Source of the DNA: Glycomyces lechevalierae
GTDB lineage: Bacteria > Actinomycetota > Actinomycetes > Mycobacteriales > Micromonosporaceae
Assembly (NCBI RefSeq): GCF_027622945.1
Contig: NZ_JAPZVQ010000002.1
Span: 479,881-543,880 of the forward strand
Direction: 5' to 3'
DNA length: 64,000 nt
Below are positions 17,075 through 25,161 of the stretch, piece after piece. The position numbers and the translations under genes were made by a program. The notes beneath the pieces are model-generated. The model worked only from the letters and a program-made list of their open reading frames with translations. It had not been told where the DNA came from and made no database searches. The number at the start of each line of letters is the position of its first letter. Position 1 is the stretch's first letter.

Positions 17075-17647
17075 TTATGTCGCCTTGGCGTCGATGACGA
17101 CTGCCGCCAGTTCGCGGGCCGCCGCCGCGGGGTCGGTCCCGGTGCGGGTGGCCCCGGCGGCCATCGCGCCGTCGATGAGCATCAGGAGCTGATCCGCCCC
17201 CAGCGCCGGCCGCGGGTGGCCCAGGCGCCGCAGTTCGCGTTCCAGGAGTCCGCACACCCGCTCTCGGTAGGCGCGGGTGACGGCGTGCCCGGGGTGGTCG
17301 GGGTCGCTGAGGGTCATGTCCGCCGCGAGATAACGGCAGCCGCGGAACCCCGGCGCGGTGACGACGTCCCCCAAGGCGTCGAAGACGGCGAGCAGGCGCT
17401 CGCGCGGCTCGGTCCCGGCGGCGTCCATGGTCTCGACGTAGCGGGCCTCGTCGGCCTCGGTGGTGCGTTTGAGGACTTCGGTGAGCAGGCCGTCCTTGCC
17501 GCCGAAGTGCTCGTAGAGCGAGCGGCGCGCCACGTTCGCGGTCTTGAGGAGGGCGTCGACGCCGACGCCCATGCCGTGGCTGTAGGTCAGCGACTGGGCG
17601 GCCTGCAGCAGGCGCTCGCGGGGTCCGGGGGTGTCTCGAATGGCCAT
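17075..17647 (-). CDS. TetR family transcriptional regulator
   Basis: A 190-residue TetR repressor. The N-terminal helix-turn-helix (about residues 10-55) includes VGVDALLKTANVARRSLYEHF and the GGKDGLL turn; the C-terminal ligand domain has FRGCRYLAADM, typical of regulators that respond to electrophiles or quinones. It is divergent from a zinc-independent oxidoreductase, and the shared promoter carries two TAGA-N8-TCTA palindromes (17675-17690 and 17701-17716). The simplest reading is that it represses itself and the oxidoreductase. An AGGAT box 6-7 nt before the ATG suggests leaderless initiation. Confidence 0.88.
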   Translation of the reverse strand: MAIRDTPGPRERLLQAAQSLTYSHGMGVGVDALLKTANVARRSLYEHFGGKDGLLTEVLKRTTEADEARYVETMDAAGTEPRERLLAVFDALGDVVTAPGFRGCRYLAADMTLSDPDHPGHAVTRAYRERVCGLLERELRRLGHPRPALGADQLLMLIDGAMAAGATRTGTDPAAAARELAAVVIDAKAT

Positions 17648-17674
17648 GGTCTCATCCTGGCACCTCTTGACCGG

Positions 17675-17716
17675 TAGATCAACCGGTCTATATAGTTTCG
17701 TAGACCGATCGTTCTA
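17675..17716. promoter_or_regulatory. Paired TetR operators
   Basis: Two 16-bp sites, TAGATCAACCGGTCTA (17675-17690) and TAGACCGATCGTTCTA (17701-17716), share TAGA at one end and TCTA at the other and are 26 bp apart centre to centre. Flanking CCGGTAGA (17671-17678) and TCTACCGG (17717-17724) are perfect complements, so the whole region is symmetrical. It lies between the divergent regulator and oxidoreductase genes. Confidence 0.65.
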
Positions 17717-17816
17717 TCTACCGGAGTCCCGATGCCGTTCCACCCCGCCAGACCTGCCCCTGACCGACTGGGCCGCAACGCGATCGCGGCCCGCGTGCAC
17801 TCCGAGGAGGCCCCTC

Positions 17817-18824
17817 ATGCGTAGCTTTCACCTCAGCAAGACCGGCGACGGCGTCGAAGGCCTGTCCGTGCGGCACCACGAGGACCCGACCCCCGGTCCC
17901 GGGCAGGTCGCGGTCGCGGTGCGGGCGGCCGGGCTCAGCTACCGCGAGCTGTTGGTGCTGCGCGGCACCTACGTCCTCCCCGTCAAGCCGGACGTGGTCC
18001 CGGTGGCGGAGGGCGCCGGCGACGTGATCGCCGTGGGGCCGGGCGTGGACACGGTGCGCGTGGGCGACCGCGTGGCGGCCACGCTGTTCCCGACCTGGCA
18101 GGACGGCCCGTTCGGCACCGAGCACCTGGCGCAGCGCGGCGGCTCGCTCGACGGGATGCTCACCGAGATCGCCGTGATCGAGGAGTCGGGCCTGGTGCCG
18201 ATCCCGAGCCACCTTTCGTACGAGGAGGCGGCGGCGCTGCCGTGCACCGCGGTCACCGCCTGGAACGCGCTGACCGGCGACGGCCCCGGCGTGCAGCCGG
18301 GCGAGACGGTCGTCGTGCAGGGCTCGGGAGGCGTGTCGCTGTCCGCGCTCCAGCTCGCCAAAGCCTTGGGGGCCAAGGTGATCGCTACGACAAGCAGCCC
18401 CGAGAAGGCGCGGCGGCTGCGCGAGCTCGGCGCGGACGGGGTCGTCGACTACACCGCTTCGCCCGACTGGGCCGCGGAGGTCCGCGATCTGACCGCCGGG
18501 CGGGGCGCCGACCGCGTCGTGGACGTCACCGGGCTGCTCGCCGCGTCGCTACGGGCCGTGAAGCTCGGCGGCCACATCGCCTGCGTCGGTTTCATCTCGG
18601 GGGCCGCGCAGCCGATCGACCCCGCGGCGATGTTCGCGGCCGCGGCCACCTTGCGTCCGGTCGCGGTCGGCTCCCGGTCGCAGTTCCTGGCGATGAACCG
18701 CCTCATCGGATCGGCGCGGCTGCGCCCGGTCATCGACCGGGCGTTCCCCTTCGAGCAGGCACCGGACGCCTTCCGCTACTACGCTTCCGGCGCGGCGCTG
18801 GGGAAGGTCGTCATCGGCTGCTGA
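17817..18824 (+). CDS. Zinc-independent MDR-family NAD(P)-dependent alcohol dehydrogenase/quinone oxidoreductase
   Basis: A 335-residue medium-chain dehydrogenase/reductase. The GroES-like half shows VAVAVRAAGLSYRELLVLRG, where the catalytic zinc Cys of classical alcohol dehydrogenases is replaced by Ser, so no catalytic zinc is expected. The Rossmann half has VVVQGSGGVSLSALQLAKALG around residue 163 and ATTSSPEKARRL. Members reduce quinones, enones or aldehydes with NAD(P)H. GAGGAGG lies 8 nt before the ATG at 17817. The divergent TetR and its operators suggest induction by a reactive compound. Confidence 0.88.
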   Translation: MRSFHLSKTGDGVEGLSVRHHEDPTPGPGQVAVAVRAAGLSYRELLVLRGTYVLPVKPDVVPVAEGAGDVIAVGPGVDTVRVGDRVAATLFPTWQDGPFGTEHLAQRGGSLDGMLTEIAVIEESGLVPIPSHLSYEEAAALPCTAVTAWNALTGDGPGVQPGETVVVQGSGGVSLSALQLAKALGAKVIATTSSPEKARRLRELGADGVVDYTASPDWAAEVRDLTAGRGADRVVDVTGLLAASLRAVKLGGHIACVGFISGAAQPIDPAAMFAAAATLRPVAVGSRSQFLAMNRLIGSARLRPVIDRAFPFEQAPDAFRYYASGAALGKVVIGC

Positions 18825-18829
18825 CGCGG

Positions 18830-18858
18830 CGGCGGCCCCCGATCCCCGCGGGCCGCCG
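18830..18858. terminator. Terminator between oxidoreductase and mgtC genes
   Basis: A 9-bp GC stem (CGGCGGCCC / GGGCCGCCG) with an 11-nt loop between the convergent genes ending at 18824 and 18865. Confidence 0.5.
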
Positions 18859-18864
18859 TCCGCC

Positions 18865-19539
18865 TCAGCCATCGCCCTCCGCTTCGCGGTAGGTCACGCC
18901 TTCGATGCCTTCGATCGTCCTGAGCTTCACCGTGAGTTCGGCGACCGCGCCGCGGCCGGTGAGGACGAAGTCGGTGGCCCGCTCGAAGCCGTCGCCGTTC
19001 TCGCCCTGGACCTCGGTCACCTTGAACCCCTCCGCGGTGCATCGGGCGAGCGCGGCGGCCAGCGCGCCGGAGCTGGTGTAGCGGATCTGGAGGCGGCCGG
19101 CGTGCTTGGCGTGGTGGGCGATCACGCCCTCGACGGGGGCGAGTCCGGCGACGACGGCGAGCTGGGCGACGGCGACGGCCACGCCCGCCCAGTAGAGGCC
19201 GGCGCCGCAGGCGAGCGCGATGGCGGTGGTCGACCAGATGGAGGCGGCGGTGGTCATGCCGTGCACGATGTTGCGGTTGAAGAAGATGACGCCGGCGCCG
19301 AGGAAACCGATGCCGGTGACGACCTGGGCGGCGATGCGGGCGGGGTCGACGCCCGGGGTGCCCGGGGCGGTCTCGGGGAAGCCGTAGCGGCCGGCGAGGA
19401 CGAAGAGGCAGGTGCCGACGGCGATGAGGGCGTGGGTGCGCATCCCGGCGGGCTTGCCCTGCCATTCGCGTTCGGCGCCGACGGCGAGGCCGAGGAGCAG
19501 TGCGAGCCCTAGGGGGCCGAGATATGTCCAGACGTCCAT
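18865..19539 (-). CDS. MgtC/SapB family membrane protein
   Basis: A 224-residue protein with an N-terminal half of about five membrane helices containing the MgtC signature: GLAVGAEREWQGKPAGMRTH, then TGIGFLGAGVIF and TTAASIWSTTAIALACG. The C-terminal 80 residues form a soluble ACT-like domain. MgtC proteins help growth in low magnesium and survival within host cells; the direct activity is disputed. It follows mshB by 42 bp on the same strand and may share its transcript. Confidence 0.88.
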   Translation of the reverse strand: MDVWTYLGPLGLALLLGLAVGAEREWQGKPAGMRTHALIAVGTCLFVLAGRYGFPETAPGTPGVDPARIAAQVVTGIGFLGAGVIFFNRNIVHGMTTAASIWSTTAIALACGAGLYWAGVAVAVAQLAVVAGLAPVEGVIAHHAKHAGRLQIRYTSSGALAAALARCTAEGFKVTEVQGENGDGFERATDFVLTGRGAVAELTVKLRTIEGIEGVTYREAEGDG

Positions 19540-19581
19540 ATCGTGAGGGATACCCGGATTTGCGCCTGCCGAACCCTCCGG

Positions 19582-20454
19582 TCAGGCGAGGAGGTCGGCC
19601 TCCCAGCCGTGTTCGCCCTGGCCAGGGCCTTTTTCGCCCTTGACGAGGCGGTAGTGCTCGGCGCCGAGGGCCTGGTCGCCGAGTTTGTCGCCGAGGACGT
19701 CGAGCCAGTCGCCGGGGGCGATCTGGGTGGCGTAGGCGGCCATGGCGGCGCGCTTCTTGGCGGTGTCGCCGATGACGCAGGCGTCGATCTGGTCGTCGGG
19801 GACGCCGAAGGGGAGGTCGTCGACGGAGGCGGCGTCGGCGAAAGGGTTGTCGGTGGCGCCGGTGAAGGCGTCGAACTGGGCTTCGATGATGCTGCGGGGC
19901 ATCGTGGTCCAGTAGATCTTGCGGATCTCGTGGGCCTTGCCGAGGTCGGGGCGCCAGGCGGGGTCGGCGGCGAGGTCGGCGGCGCGCATGGCGACGCGGT
20001 GGGCCTGGATGTGGTCGGGGTGGCCGTAGAAACCGTCGGGGTCGTAGGTGACGAGCACGTCGGGGGCGCGGTCGCGGACGACGGCGACGAGGTCGGCGGC
20101 GGCCTCGTCCAGGTCGGCGCCCCAGAAGGCGCGCGGGTGCCGGTTCGAGGGCAGCCCCATCATGCCGGAGTCGCGGTAGCGGGCGACGCCGCCGAGGAAG
20201 TGGGTGTCGGTGACGCCGAGCGCGGCGGTGGCCTGGCGGTACTCCCAGTAGCGGTAGCCGCCGAGCTGGTCGGCCTCGCCCGCGGCGAGTCCGGCGAGGT
20301 GGGGAACGCGGACTTCGCCCTCTTCGCCGAGCGTGCAGGTGACGATGGTGACGTGCGCGTCGGGGCGGGCGGCGTAGTGGGCGACGGTGGCGCCGGTGCC
20401 GACGGTCTCGTCGTCGGGGTGGGCGTGGACGAACAGGATCCCGCGTGCGCTCAT
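19582..20454 (-). CDS. mshB: N-acetyl-1-D-myo-inositol-2-amino-2-deoxy-alpha-D-glucopyranoside deacetylase (MshB)
   Basis: A 290-residue LmbE-like deacetylase. The zinc motif HAHPDDE gives His12 and Asp15, and the third ligand is the His of FYGHPDH. The segment YRDSGMMG distinguishes MshB from the mycothiol conjugate amidase Mca. It removes acetate from GlcNAc-inositol, the second committed step in mycothiol synthesis, in the cytoplasm. The ATG at 20454 lies 7 nt after a TAACCT box on the minus strand and no Shine-Dalgarno is seen, so it is probably leaderless. No other msh genes are in the window. Confidence 0.93.
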   Translation of the reverse strand: MSARGILFVHAHPDDETVGTGATVAHYAARPDAHVTIVTCTLGEEGEVRVPHLAGLAAGEADQLGGYRYWEYRQATAALGVTDTHFLGGVARYRDSGMMGLPSNRHPRAFWGADLDEAAADLVAVVRDRAPDVLVTYDPDGFYGHPDHIQAHRVAMRAADLAADPAWRPDLGKAHEIRKIYWTTMPRSIIEAQFDAFTGATDNPFADAASVDDLPFGVPDDQIDACVIGDTAKKRAAMAAYATQIAPGDWLDVLGDKLGDQALGAEHYRLVKGEKGPGQGEHGWEADLLA

Positions 20455-20498
20455 GCGGTCAAGGTTAGCGAGGGGGACCGGCGACTCGGCTCACTCGC

Positions 20499-20578
20499 GG
20501 CCCTACTCACTCACGGCTCTGTTCACTTAAGGCTCTGTTCTTGAACGACTCTGTTCATAAACGACTCTGTTCACTCGC
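20499..20578. repeat. Five-copy 16-bp intergenic tandem repeat
   Basis: Five contiguous 16-bp units start at 20499, 20515, 20531, 20547 and 20563. The last four share CTCTGTTC at the same phase (20517, 20533, 20549, 20565); examples are GGCTCTGTTCACTTAA and GACTCTGTTCATAAAC. The first unit is more diverged. The array lies in the 248-bp region between the divergent mshB and sdhC genes, 45 bp from the mshB start and 125 bp from the sdhC start. Confidence 0.8.
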
Positions 20579-20690
20579 AACCCAGGAGATGCGACGAGGA
20601 CTCAAATGAAACTTGACAATCTACAGTCCCAGCACGAGAAATGCTCGTAATTGTGATGCACCCCATGGACTTACGTCACAGGTTCGGGGA

Positions 20691-20696
20691 TATCCT
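20691..20696 (+). promoter_or_regulatory. Leaderless -10 box of sdhC
   Basis: TATCCT followed by 6 nt and the ATG at 20703, with no Shine-Dalgarno sequence. Confidence 0.5.
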
Positions 20697-20702
20697 GCGC
20701 TG

Positions 20703-21506
20703 ATGACCACGACCGAAGACAGTGCCGTCTCGTCGCCACGGGCCGCGATCACCGCGCGGAACCTCCGGATCGACGACTGGCGGCGGGGCCCGATCCTGAC
20801 GGTGCTCGGCATCACCGTGTGGGTCGCCTACGCGACCTTCCGCGTCTTCTACCAGGGCGACTACTGGGTCGCCGACTACCACTACCTGACGCCGTTCTAC
20901 TCCCCGTGCGTCTCCGAGGGATGCGTCCCCGAGTCCGCCCACTTCGGACGGTTCCTGCCGGACCACCCGCTCATCCCCTACGCGGCGCTGAGCCTGCCGT
21001 TCCTGCTGGCGTTCCGGCTCACCTGCTACTACTACCGCAAGGCCTACTACCGGTCGTTCTGGCTCTCGCCGCCCGCGTGCGCCGTCCCGGACGGGCACCC
21101 GCGCTACACCGGCGAGACCCGCTTCCCGCTGATCCTCCAGAACTTCCACCGGTACTTCTTCTATCTGGCGTTCGCGATCTCGCTCGTGAACACCTGGGAC
21201 GCGGTGCTGGCCATGCACTCCCCCGACGGCTTCGGCCTCGGCCTGGGGAACGTCGTGCTGTGGGCGAACGTGGTGCTGTTGTGGTGCTACACGCTCGGGT
21301 GCCACTCGTGCCGGCACGTGATGGGCGGGCGGCTGCGGCACTTCTCGAAGCACCCGGTGCGGTACCGGCTGTGGACGTTCTCGAGCGCGCTCAACGCGCG
21401 GCACATGATGTGGGCGTGGATCACGCTGGCGTCGCTGGCGCTCACCGACCTGTACGTCATGGCCGTCGCGGCCGGCTGGATCACCGACCTCCGGTTCGTC
21501 GGGTAA
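20703..21506 (+). CDS. sdhC: Succinate dehydrogenase membrane anchor subunit (Sdh1-type)
   Basis: A 267-residue polytopic protein with about five membrane helices (near residues 30-50, 95-115, 150-175, 180-200 and 235-260) and several conserved His and Cys, including GCHSCRHVMGG, which may bind haem or quinone. Its length and position match the anchor of mycobacterial Sdh1 (Rv0249c type) rather than the two-subunit SdhCD form. It anchors the flavoprotein and iron-sulfur subunits and passes electrons to the quinone pool. It starts leaderless at 20703 and is followed after 10 bp by sdhA. Confidence 0.85.
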   Translation: MTTTEDSAVSSPRAAITARNLRIDDWRRGPILTVLGITVWVAYATFRVFYQGDYWVADYHYLTPFYSPCVSEGCVPESAHFGRFLPDHPLIPYAALSLPFLLAFRLTCYYYRKAYYRSFWLSPPACAVPDGHPRYTGETRFPLILQNFHRYFFYLAFAISLVNTWDAVLAMHSPDGFGLGLGNVVLWANVVLLWCYTLGCHSCRHVMGGRLRHFSKHPVRYRLWTFSSALNARHMMWAWITLASLALTDLYVMAVAAGWITDLRFVG

Positions 21507-21516
21507 GGGGAAGCGC

Positions 21517-23424
21517 ATGAGCGACAACGACATGAACGAGGTCGAGCACCTCTCCTGCGACGTGCTCGTGATCGGCGCGGGCGGCGCGGGCCTCCGGGCC
21601 GCCGTCGAGGCGCGGCTCGCGGGCAAGAGCGTCATCGTGATCTCGAAGTCCCTGTTCGGCAAGGCGCACACCGTCATGGCCGAGGGCGGCGCGGCCGCCG
21701 CCATGGGGAACGTGAACTCGAACGACAACTGGCAGGTCCACTTCCGCGACACGATGCGCGGCGGCAAGTTCCTCAACAACTACCGGATGGCCGAGCTGCA
21801 CGCCCGGGAGGCGCCGGACCGGATCTGGGAGCTGGAAACCTATGGGGCCCTGTTCGACCGGACCGCGGACGGGAAGATCAGCCAGCGCAACTTCGGCGGC
21901 CACGAGTACCCGCGCCTCGCGCACGTGGGCGACCGCACCGGGCTCGAGCTGATCCGCACGCTGCAGCAGAAGCTCGTCTCGCTCCAGCAGGACGACGAGG
22001 CGGCGGGCGAAGGCGAGGACAAGCTCCAGGTCATCGACGAAACGACGATCACCGAGCTGTTCACCGCGGGAGGCGCCGTCAAGGGCGCCTTCGGGTATCG
22101 ACGCGGCACGGGCCGGTTCATGGCGATCGCGGCGCCCTCGATCGTGCTCGCCACGGGCGGCATCGGGCGCTCGTTCAAGGTCACGTCGAACTCGTGGGAG
22201 TACACCGGCGACGGCCACGCGCTCGCGCTGCGGGCCGGGGCGAAGCTCATCAACATGGAGTTCATCCAGTTCCACCCGACCGGGATGGTCTGGCCCCCTT
22301 CGGTTCGCGGCATCCTCGTCACCGAGTCGGTGCGCGGCGACGGCGGAGTGCTGAAGAACTCCGAGGGCAAGCGGTTCATGTTCGACTACATCCCCGAGGT
22401 GTTCAAGGCGCAGTACGCCGACAATCCCGACGAGGCCGACCGCTGGTACACCGACCCCGACCAGAACCGCCGCCCTCCGGAGCTGCTGCCGCGCGACGAG
22501 GTCGCGCGGGCCATCAACTCGGAGGTCAAGGCGGGCAGGGGGACCGAGCACGGCGGCGTGTACCTCGACATCGCGTCCCGGCGCAGCGCCGAGTACATCC
22601 GCGAACGGCTTCCGTCCATGCACCACCAGTTCAAGGAACTGGCCGATGTGGACATCACGGCGGAGCCGATGGAAGTGGGCCCGACCTGCCACTACATCAT
22701 GGGCGGCATCGAGGTCGACGCGGACACGGCCGCTTCGGCCGTGACGGGACTGTTCGCGGCCGGGGAGGTCTCGGGCGGCATGCACGGCTCGAACCGGCTC
22801 GGCGGGAACTCCCTCTCGGACCTGCTCGTGTTCGGCAAGCGCGCCGGCCAGCACGCGGCCGCGCACGCCGGCGCGTCCGAACCGCCGAAGCTCACTGCCG
22901 CGGAGATCGACGCGGCGACGGAAGAAGCCCTGCGGCCCTTCGGGAACGACGGCGAGAACCCGTTCGCGCTGCAGAGCGCGATGCAGGCGATCAACGGCCG
23001 CCTCGTCGGGATCATCCGCCGCGCGGGCGAACTCGAAGAGGCCCTGACCGAGCTCGCCGCTTTGAAGGACCGCATCGCCAATGTGAGCGCGAGCGGCGGC
23101 CGGGCCTACAACCCCGGCTGGCACCTGGCGCTGGACCTGCGGAACATGTACGTCTGCTCGGTGGCGACCGCGATGGCCGCGCTGGAGCGGGACGAGTCGC
23201 GCGGCGGGCACACCCGCGAGGACGCGCCGGGCATGAACCCGCAGTGGCGCAAGGTGAACCTCGTGGCCTCGCTCGAGGACGAGGAGGTCCGGCTGACGCG
23301 CCGGGCGGTGCCGTCCATGACGCCGGAGCTGCTGGGGCTCTTCGAGACGAGCGAACTCTCCAAGTACATGACCCCCGAGGAGTACCAGTCCTCGACCGAA
23401 TCTTCGACGGAGGAATCCCGATGA
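21517..23424 (+). CDS. sdhA: Succinate dehydrogenase/fumarate reductase flavoprotein subunit
   Basis: A 635-residue flavoprotein. The FAD-binding GAGGAGLRAAVEA lies near residue 22, and the FAD-linking His sits in GKAHTVMAEGG. The substrate capping domain has FHPTGM and TESVRGDGG, and the C-terminal FAD motif is HGSNRLGGNSLSDLLVFG. It oxidises succinate to fumarate in the TCA cycle. Length matches mycobacterial Sdh1 subunit A. AAGGGGAAG precedes the ATG, and the stop overlaps the start of sdhB (ATGA), giving coupled translation. Confidence 0.95.
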   Translation: MSDNDMNEVEHLSCDVLVIGAGGAGLRAAVEARLAGKSVIVISKSLFGKAHTVMAEGGAAAAMGNVNSNDNWQVHFRDTMRGGKFLNNYRMAELHAREAPDRIWELETYGALFDRTADGKISQRNFGGHEYPRLAHVGDRTGLELIRTLQQKLVSLQQDDEAAGEGEDKLQVIDETTITELFTAGGAVKGAFGYRRGTGRFMAIAAPSIVLATGGIGRSFKVTSNSWEYTGDGHALALRAGAKLINMEFIQFHPTGMVWPPSVRGILVTESVRGDGGVLKNSEGKRFMFDYIPEVFKAQYADNPDEADRWYTDPDQNRRPPELLPRDEVARAINSEVKAGRGTEHGGVYLDIASRRSAEYIRERLPSMHHQFKELADVDITAEPMEVGPTCHYIMGGIEVDADTAASAVTGLFAAGEVSGGMHGSNRLGGNSLSDLLVFGKRAGQHAAAHAGASEPPKLTAAEIDAATEEALRPFGNDGENPFALQSAMQAINGRLVGIIRRAGELEEALTELAALKDRIANVSASGGRAYNPGWHLALDLRNMYVCSVATAMAALERDESRGGHTREDAPGMNPQWRKVNLVASLEDEEVRLTRRAVPSMTPELLGLFETSELSKYMTPEEYQSSTESSTEESR

Positions 23425-24167
23425 GCGAGAGGACCTTCCGAGTGTGGCGGGGCGACGCGGACGGCGGCGACTTCGCCGAGTTCGACGTCGAGGTCAACGA
23501 GGGCGAGGTGGTCCTCGACGTCGTGCACCGCATCCAGGCCGAGCAGGCGCCGGACCTCGCGGTGCGGTGGAACTGCAAGGCCGGCAAGTGCGGCTCGTGC
23601 TCGGCCGAGGTGAACGGCATGCCGCGGCTGATGTGCATGACCCGCATGAACCTCTTCGAAGAGGGCCAGACGGTCACGATCACGCCGCTGCGGACCTTCC
23701 CGGTGGTGCGCGACCTGGTCACGGACGTCTCGTTCAACTACGAGAAGGCAAGGAGCATGCCGGCGTTCGCGCCGCCGCAGGACCTCGAGCCCGGCGAGTA
23801 CCGGATGCAGCAGGTCGACGTGGAGCGCAGCCAGGAGTTCCGCAAGTGCATCGAGTGCTTCCTGTGCCAGAACACCTGCCACGTGGTGCGCGATCATGAG
23901 GAGAACAAGCCGCCGTTCTCGGGCCCGCGCCTGTTCATCCGGGCCGCCGAGCTCGACATGCACCCGCTGGACGCGCGCGACGACCGGCGCGAGCTGGCGC
24001 AGGACGACCAGGGCCTCGGGATGTGCAACATCACGAAGTGCTGCACCGAGGTGTGCCCCGAGCACATCAAGATCACCGACAACGCGATCATCCCGATGAA
24101 GGAGCGCGTCGCGGGCGACCGGTACGACCCGCTGGTGTGGCTGGGCCGCAAGATCTTCCGCAAGTAG
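23421..24167 (+). CDS. sdhB: Succinate dehydrogenase iron-sulfur subunit
   Basis: A 248-residue iron-sulfur protein. The [2Fe-2S] ferredoxin domain has CKAGKCGSC and a further Cys at LMC, and the C-terminal domain has CIECFLCQNTC and CNITKCCTEVC for the [4Fe-4S] and [3Fe-4S] clusters. It transfers electrons from SdhA to the membrane anchor. GGAGGAA lies upstream of an ATG that overlaps the sdhA stop. It is the last gene of sdhCAB and is followed 4 bp later by a strong terminator. Confidence 0.95.
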   Translation: MSERTFRVWRGDADGGDFAEFDVEVNEGEVVLDVVHRIQAEQAPDLAVRWNCKAGKCGSCSAEVNGMPRLMCMTRMNLFEEGQTVTITPLRTFPVVRDLVTDVSFNYEKARSMPAFAPPQDLEPGEYRMQQVDVERSQEFRKCIECFLCQNTCHVVRDHEENKPPFSGPRLFIRAAELDMHPLDARDDRRELAQDDQGLGMCNITKCCTEVCPEHIKITDNAIIPMKERVAGDRYDPLVWLGRKIFRK

Positions 24168-24171
24168 ACGA

Positions 24172-24203
24172 GAAAAGGGCCCGCCGGGAGGCGGGCCCTT
24201 TTC
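24172..24203. terminator. Terminator of sdhCAB and ohrR-ohr
   Basis: A perfect 14-bp stem (GAAAAGGGCCCGCC and its complement) with the 4-nt loop GGGA and A/T-rich ends on both strands, between convergent genes ending at 24167 and 24214. This is a textbook bidirectional terminator. Confidence 0.9.
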
Positions 24204-24213
24204 CGTTGCGGTG

Positions 24214-24639
24214 CTAGGCGGTCTGGACGAGGTCGACCTCGACCTGGATGTTGCCGCGCGTCGCGTTCGAGTAGGGGCAGACCTGGTGGGCCTTGGCGAC
24301 CAGGTCCTCGGCGACCTCGCGGGTGGCGCCCGGGGTGGTGACCTCGAGGACGGCGCTGAGGCCGAAGCCCACGCCCTGCTTGTGGATGCCCACGGAGGCC
24401 TCCACGGTGGAGTCGCCCAGGTCGACCTTCGCCTGGCGGGCGATCATCTGGAGCGCGCTGTGGAAGCAGGCCGCGTAGCCGGCGGCGAACAGCTGCTCGG
24501 GGTTGGCCTTGCCGCCGGGGCCGCCCAGTTCCTTCTGGATGGCCAGGTCGAGGGCGATGATGCCGTCGGTGGTGGCGACGTGGCCGTTGCGGCCTTCGCC
24601 GGAGGAGACGGCGTTCGCGACGTAGAGCGCTTGTTCCAT
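24214..24639 (-). CDS. ohr: Organic hydroperoxide resistance protein (Ohr)
   Basis: A 141-residue Ohr protein of the OsmC fold. The two redox cysteines are Cys58 in GYAACFHSA and Cys121 in HQVCPYSNATRGN, the Ohr subgroup pattern. It reduces organic and fatty-acid hydroperoxides using lipoylated protein thiols. It follows the ohrR gene by 17 bp on the same strand, so the two form an operon repressed by OhrR and induced by peroxide. Confidence 0.95.
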   Translation of the reverse strand: MEQALYVANAVSSGEGRNGHVATTDGIIALDLAIQKELGGPGGKANPEQLFAAGYAACFHSALQMIARQAKVDLGDSTVEASVGIHKQGVGFGLSAVLEVTTPGATREVAEDLVAKAHQVCPYSNATRGNIQVEVDLVQTA

Positions 24640-24656
24640 GTGGTATTTCCCCTTGC

Positions 24657-25100
24657 CTATGCGGTGGTTTCGCGGGTGTGGATGGCTTCGGTGAACTCGT
24701 TGAGCTTGTCGCGCAAGGCGACCAGCTCCTCGTAGGACATGCTCGACGCCTCGCCGACGACCTGGGTGATCTCGCAGCCCTCACGTTCGAGCGCAGCCCC
24801 GTTCTCGGTGAGGTGCACCGTGACGCGGCGCTCGTCCCCCGACTCCCGGCGGCGCTCGACGAACCCGGCGGCCTCGAGTCGTTTGAGGAGCGGTGAGACG
24901 GTGCCCGAGTCGAGCTGGAGCGCGTCGCCGAGCGCGGTGACCGTGAGACCGTCGGTCTCCCACAGCGCCATGAGGACCAGGAACTGCGGGTAGGTCAGCC
25001 CGAGCTTGTCGAGCAGCGGCCGGTACAGGCCGGTCACCGCACGGGAGGCGGTGTACAGCGCGAAGCAGGCCTGCTCTCGAAGCCGTGGCGTCTTGTCCAT
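24657..25100 (-). CDS. ohrR: Peroxide-sensing MarR family repressor (OhrR)
   Basis: A 147-residue MarR protein. The N-terminal REQACFALY segment contains the redox-sensing Cys12 found in one-Cys and two-Cys OhrR. The winged helix spans LTVTALGDALQLDSGTVSPL and RLEAAGFVERRR with the wing SGDERRVTVHL. Oxidation of the cysteine releases the repressor from DNA. The ATG at 25100 is preferred; an in-frame TTG 7 codons upstream lies inside the operator. Two AACT/AGTT palindromes directly upstream (25118-25145) are the probable binding sites. Co-transcribed with ohr. Confidence 0.9.
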   Translation of the reverse strand: MDKTPRLREQACFALYTASRAVTGLYRPLLDKLGLTYPQFLVLMALWETDGLTVTALGDALQLDSGTVSPLLKRLEAAGFVERRRESGDERRVTVHLTENGAALEREGCEITQVVGEASSMSYEELVALRDKLNEFTEAIHTRETTA

Positions 25101-25117
25101 GAGCACGACAGTAGTGC

Positions 25118-25145
25118 ACAACTAAGTTGTGCGCAACCTAGTTGT
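25118..25145 (-). promoter_or_regulatory. Tandem OhrR operator boxes
   Basis: ACAACTAAGTTGT (25118-25130, perfect palindrome about a central A) and GCAACCTAGTTGT (25133-25145, imperfect) lie 2 bp apart directly upstream of ohrR. They resemble the inverted repeats bound by OhrR in other bacteria. Confidence 0.7.
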
Positions 25146-25161
25146 GTGTGATCTATTCGCG

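Noticed and set aside
20499-20578. CRISPR-like array
   Set aside because: The 16-bp units are contiguous, without spacers, and too short for CRISPR repeats.
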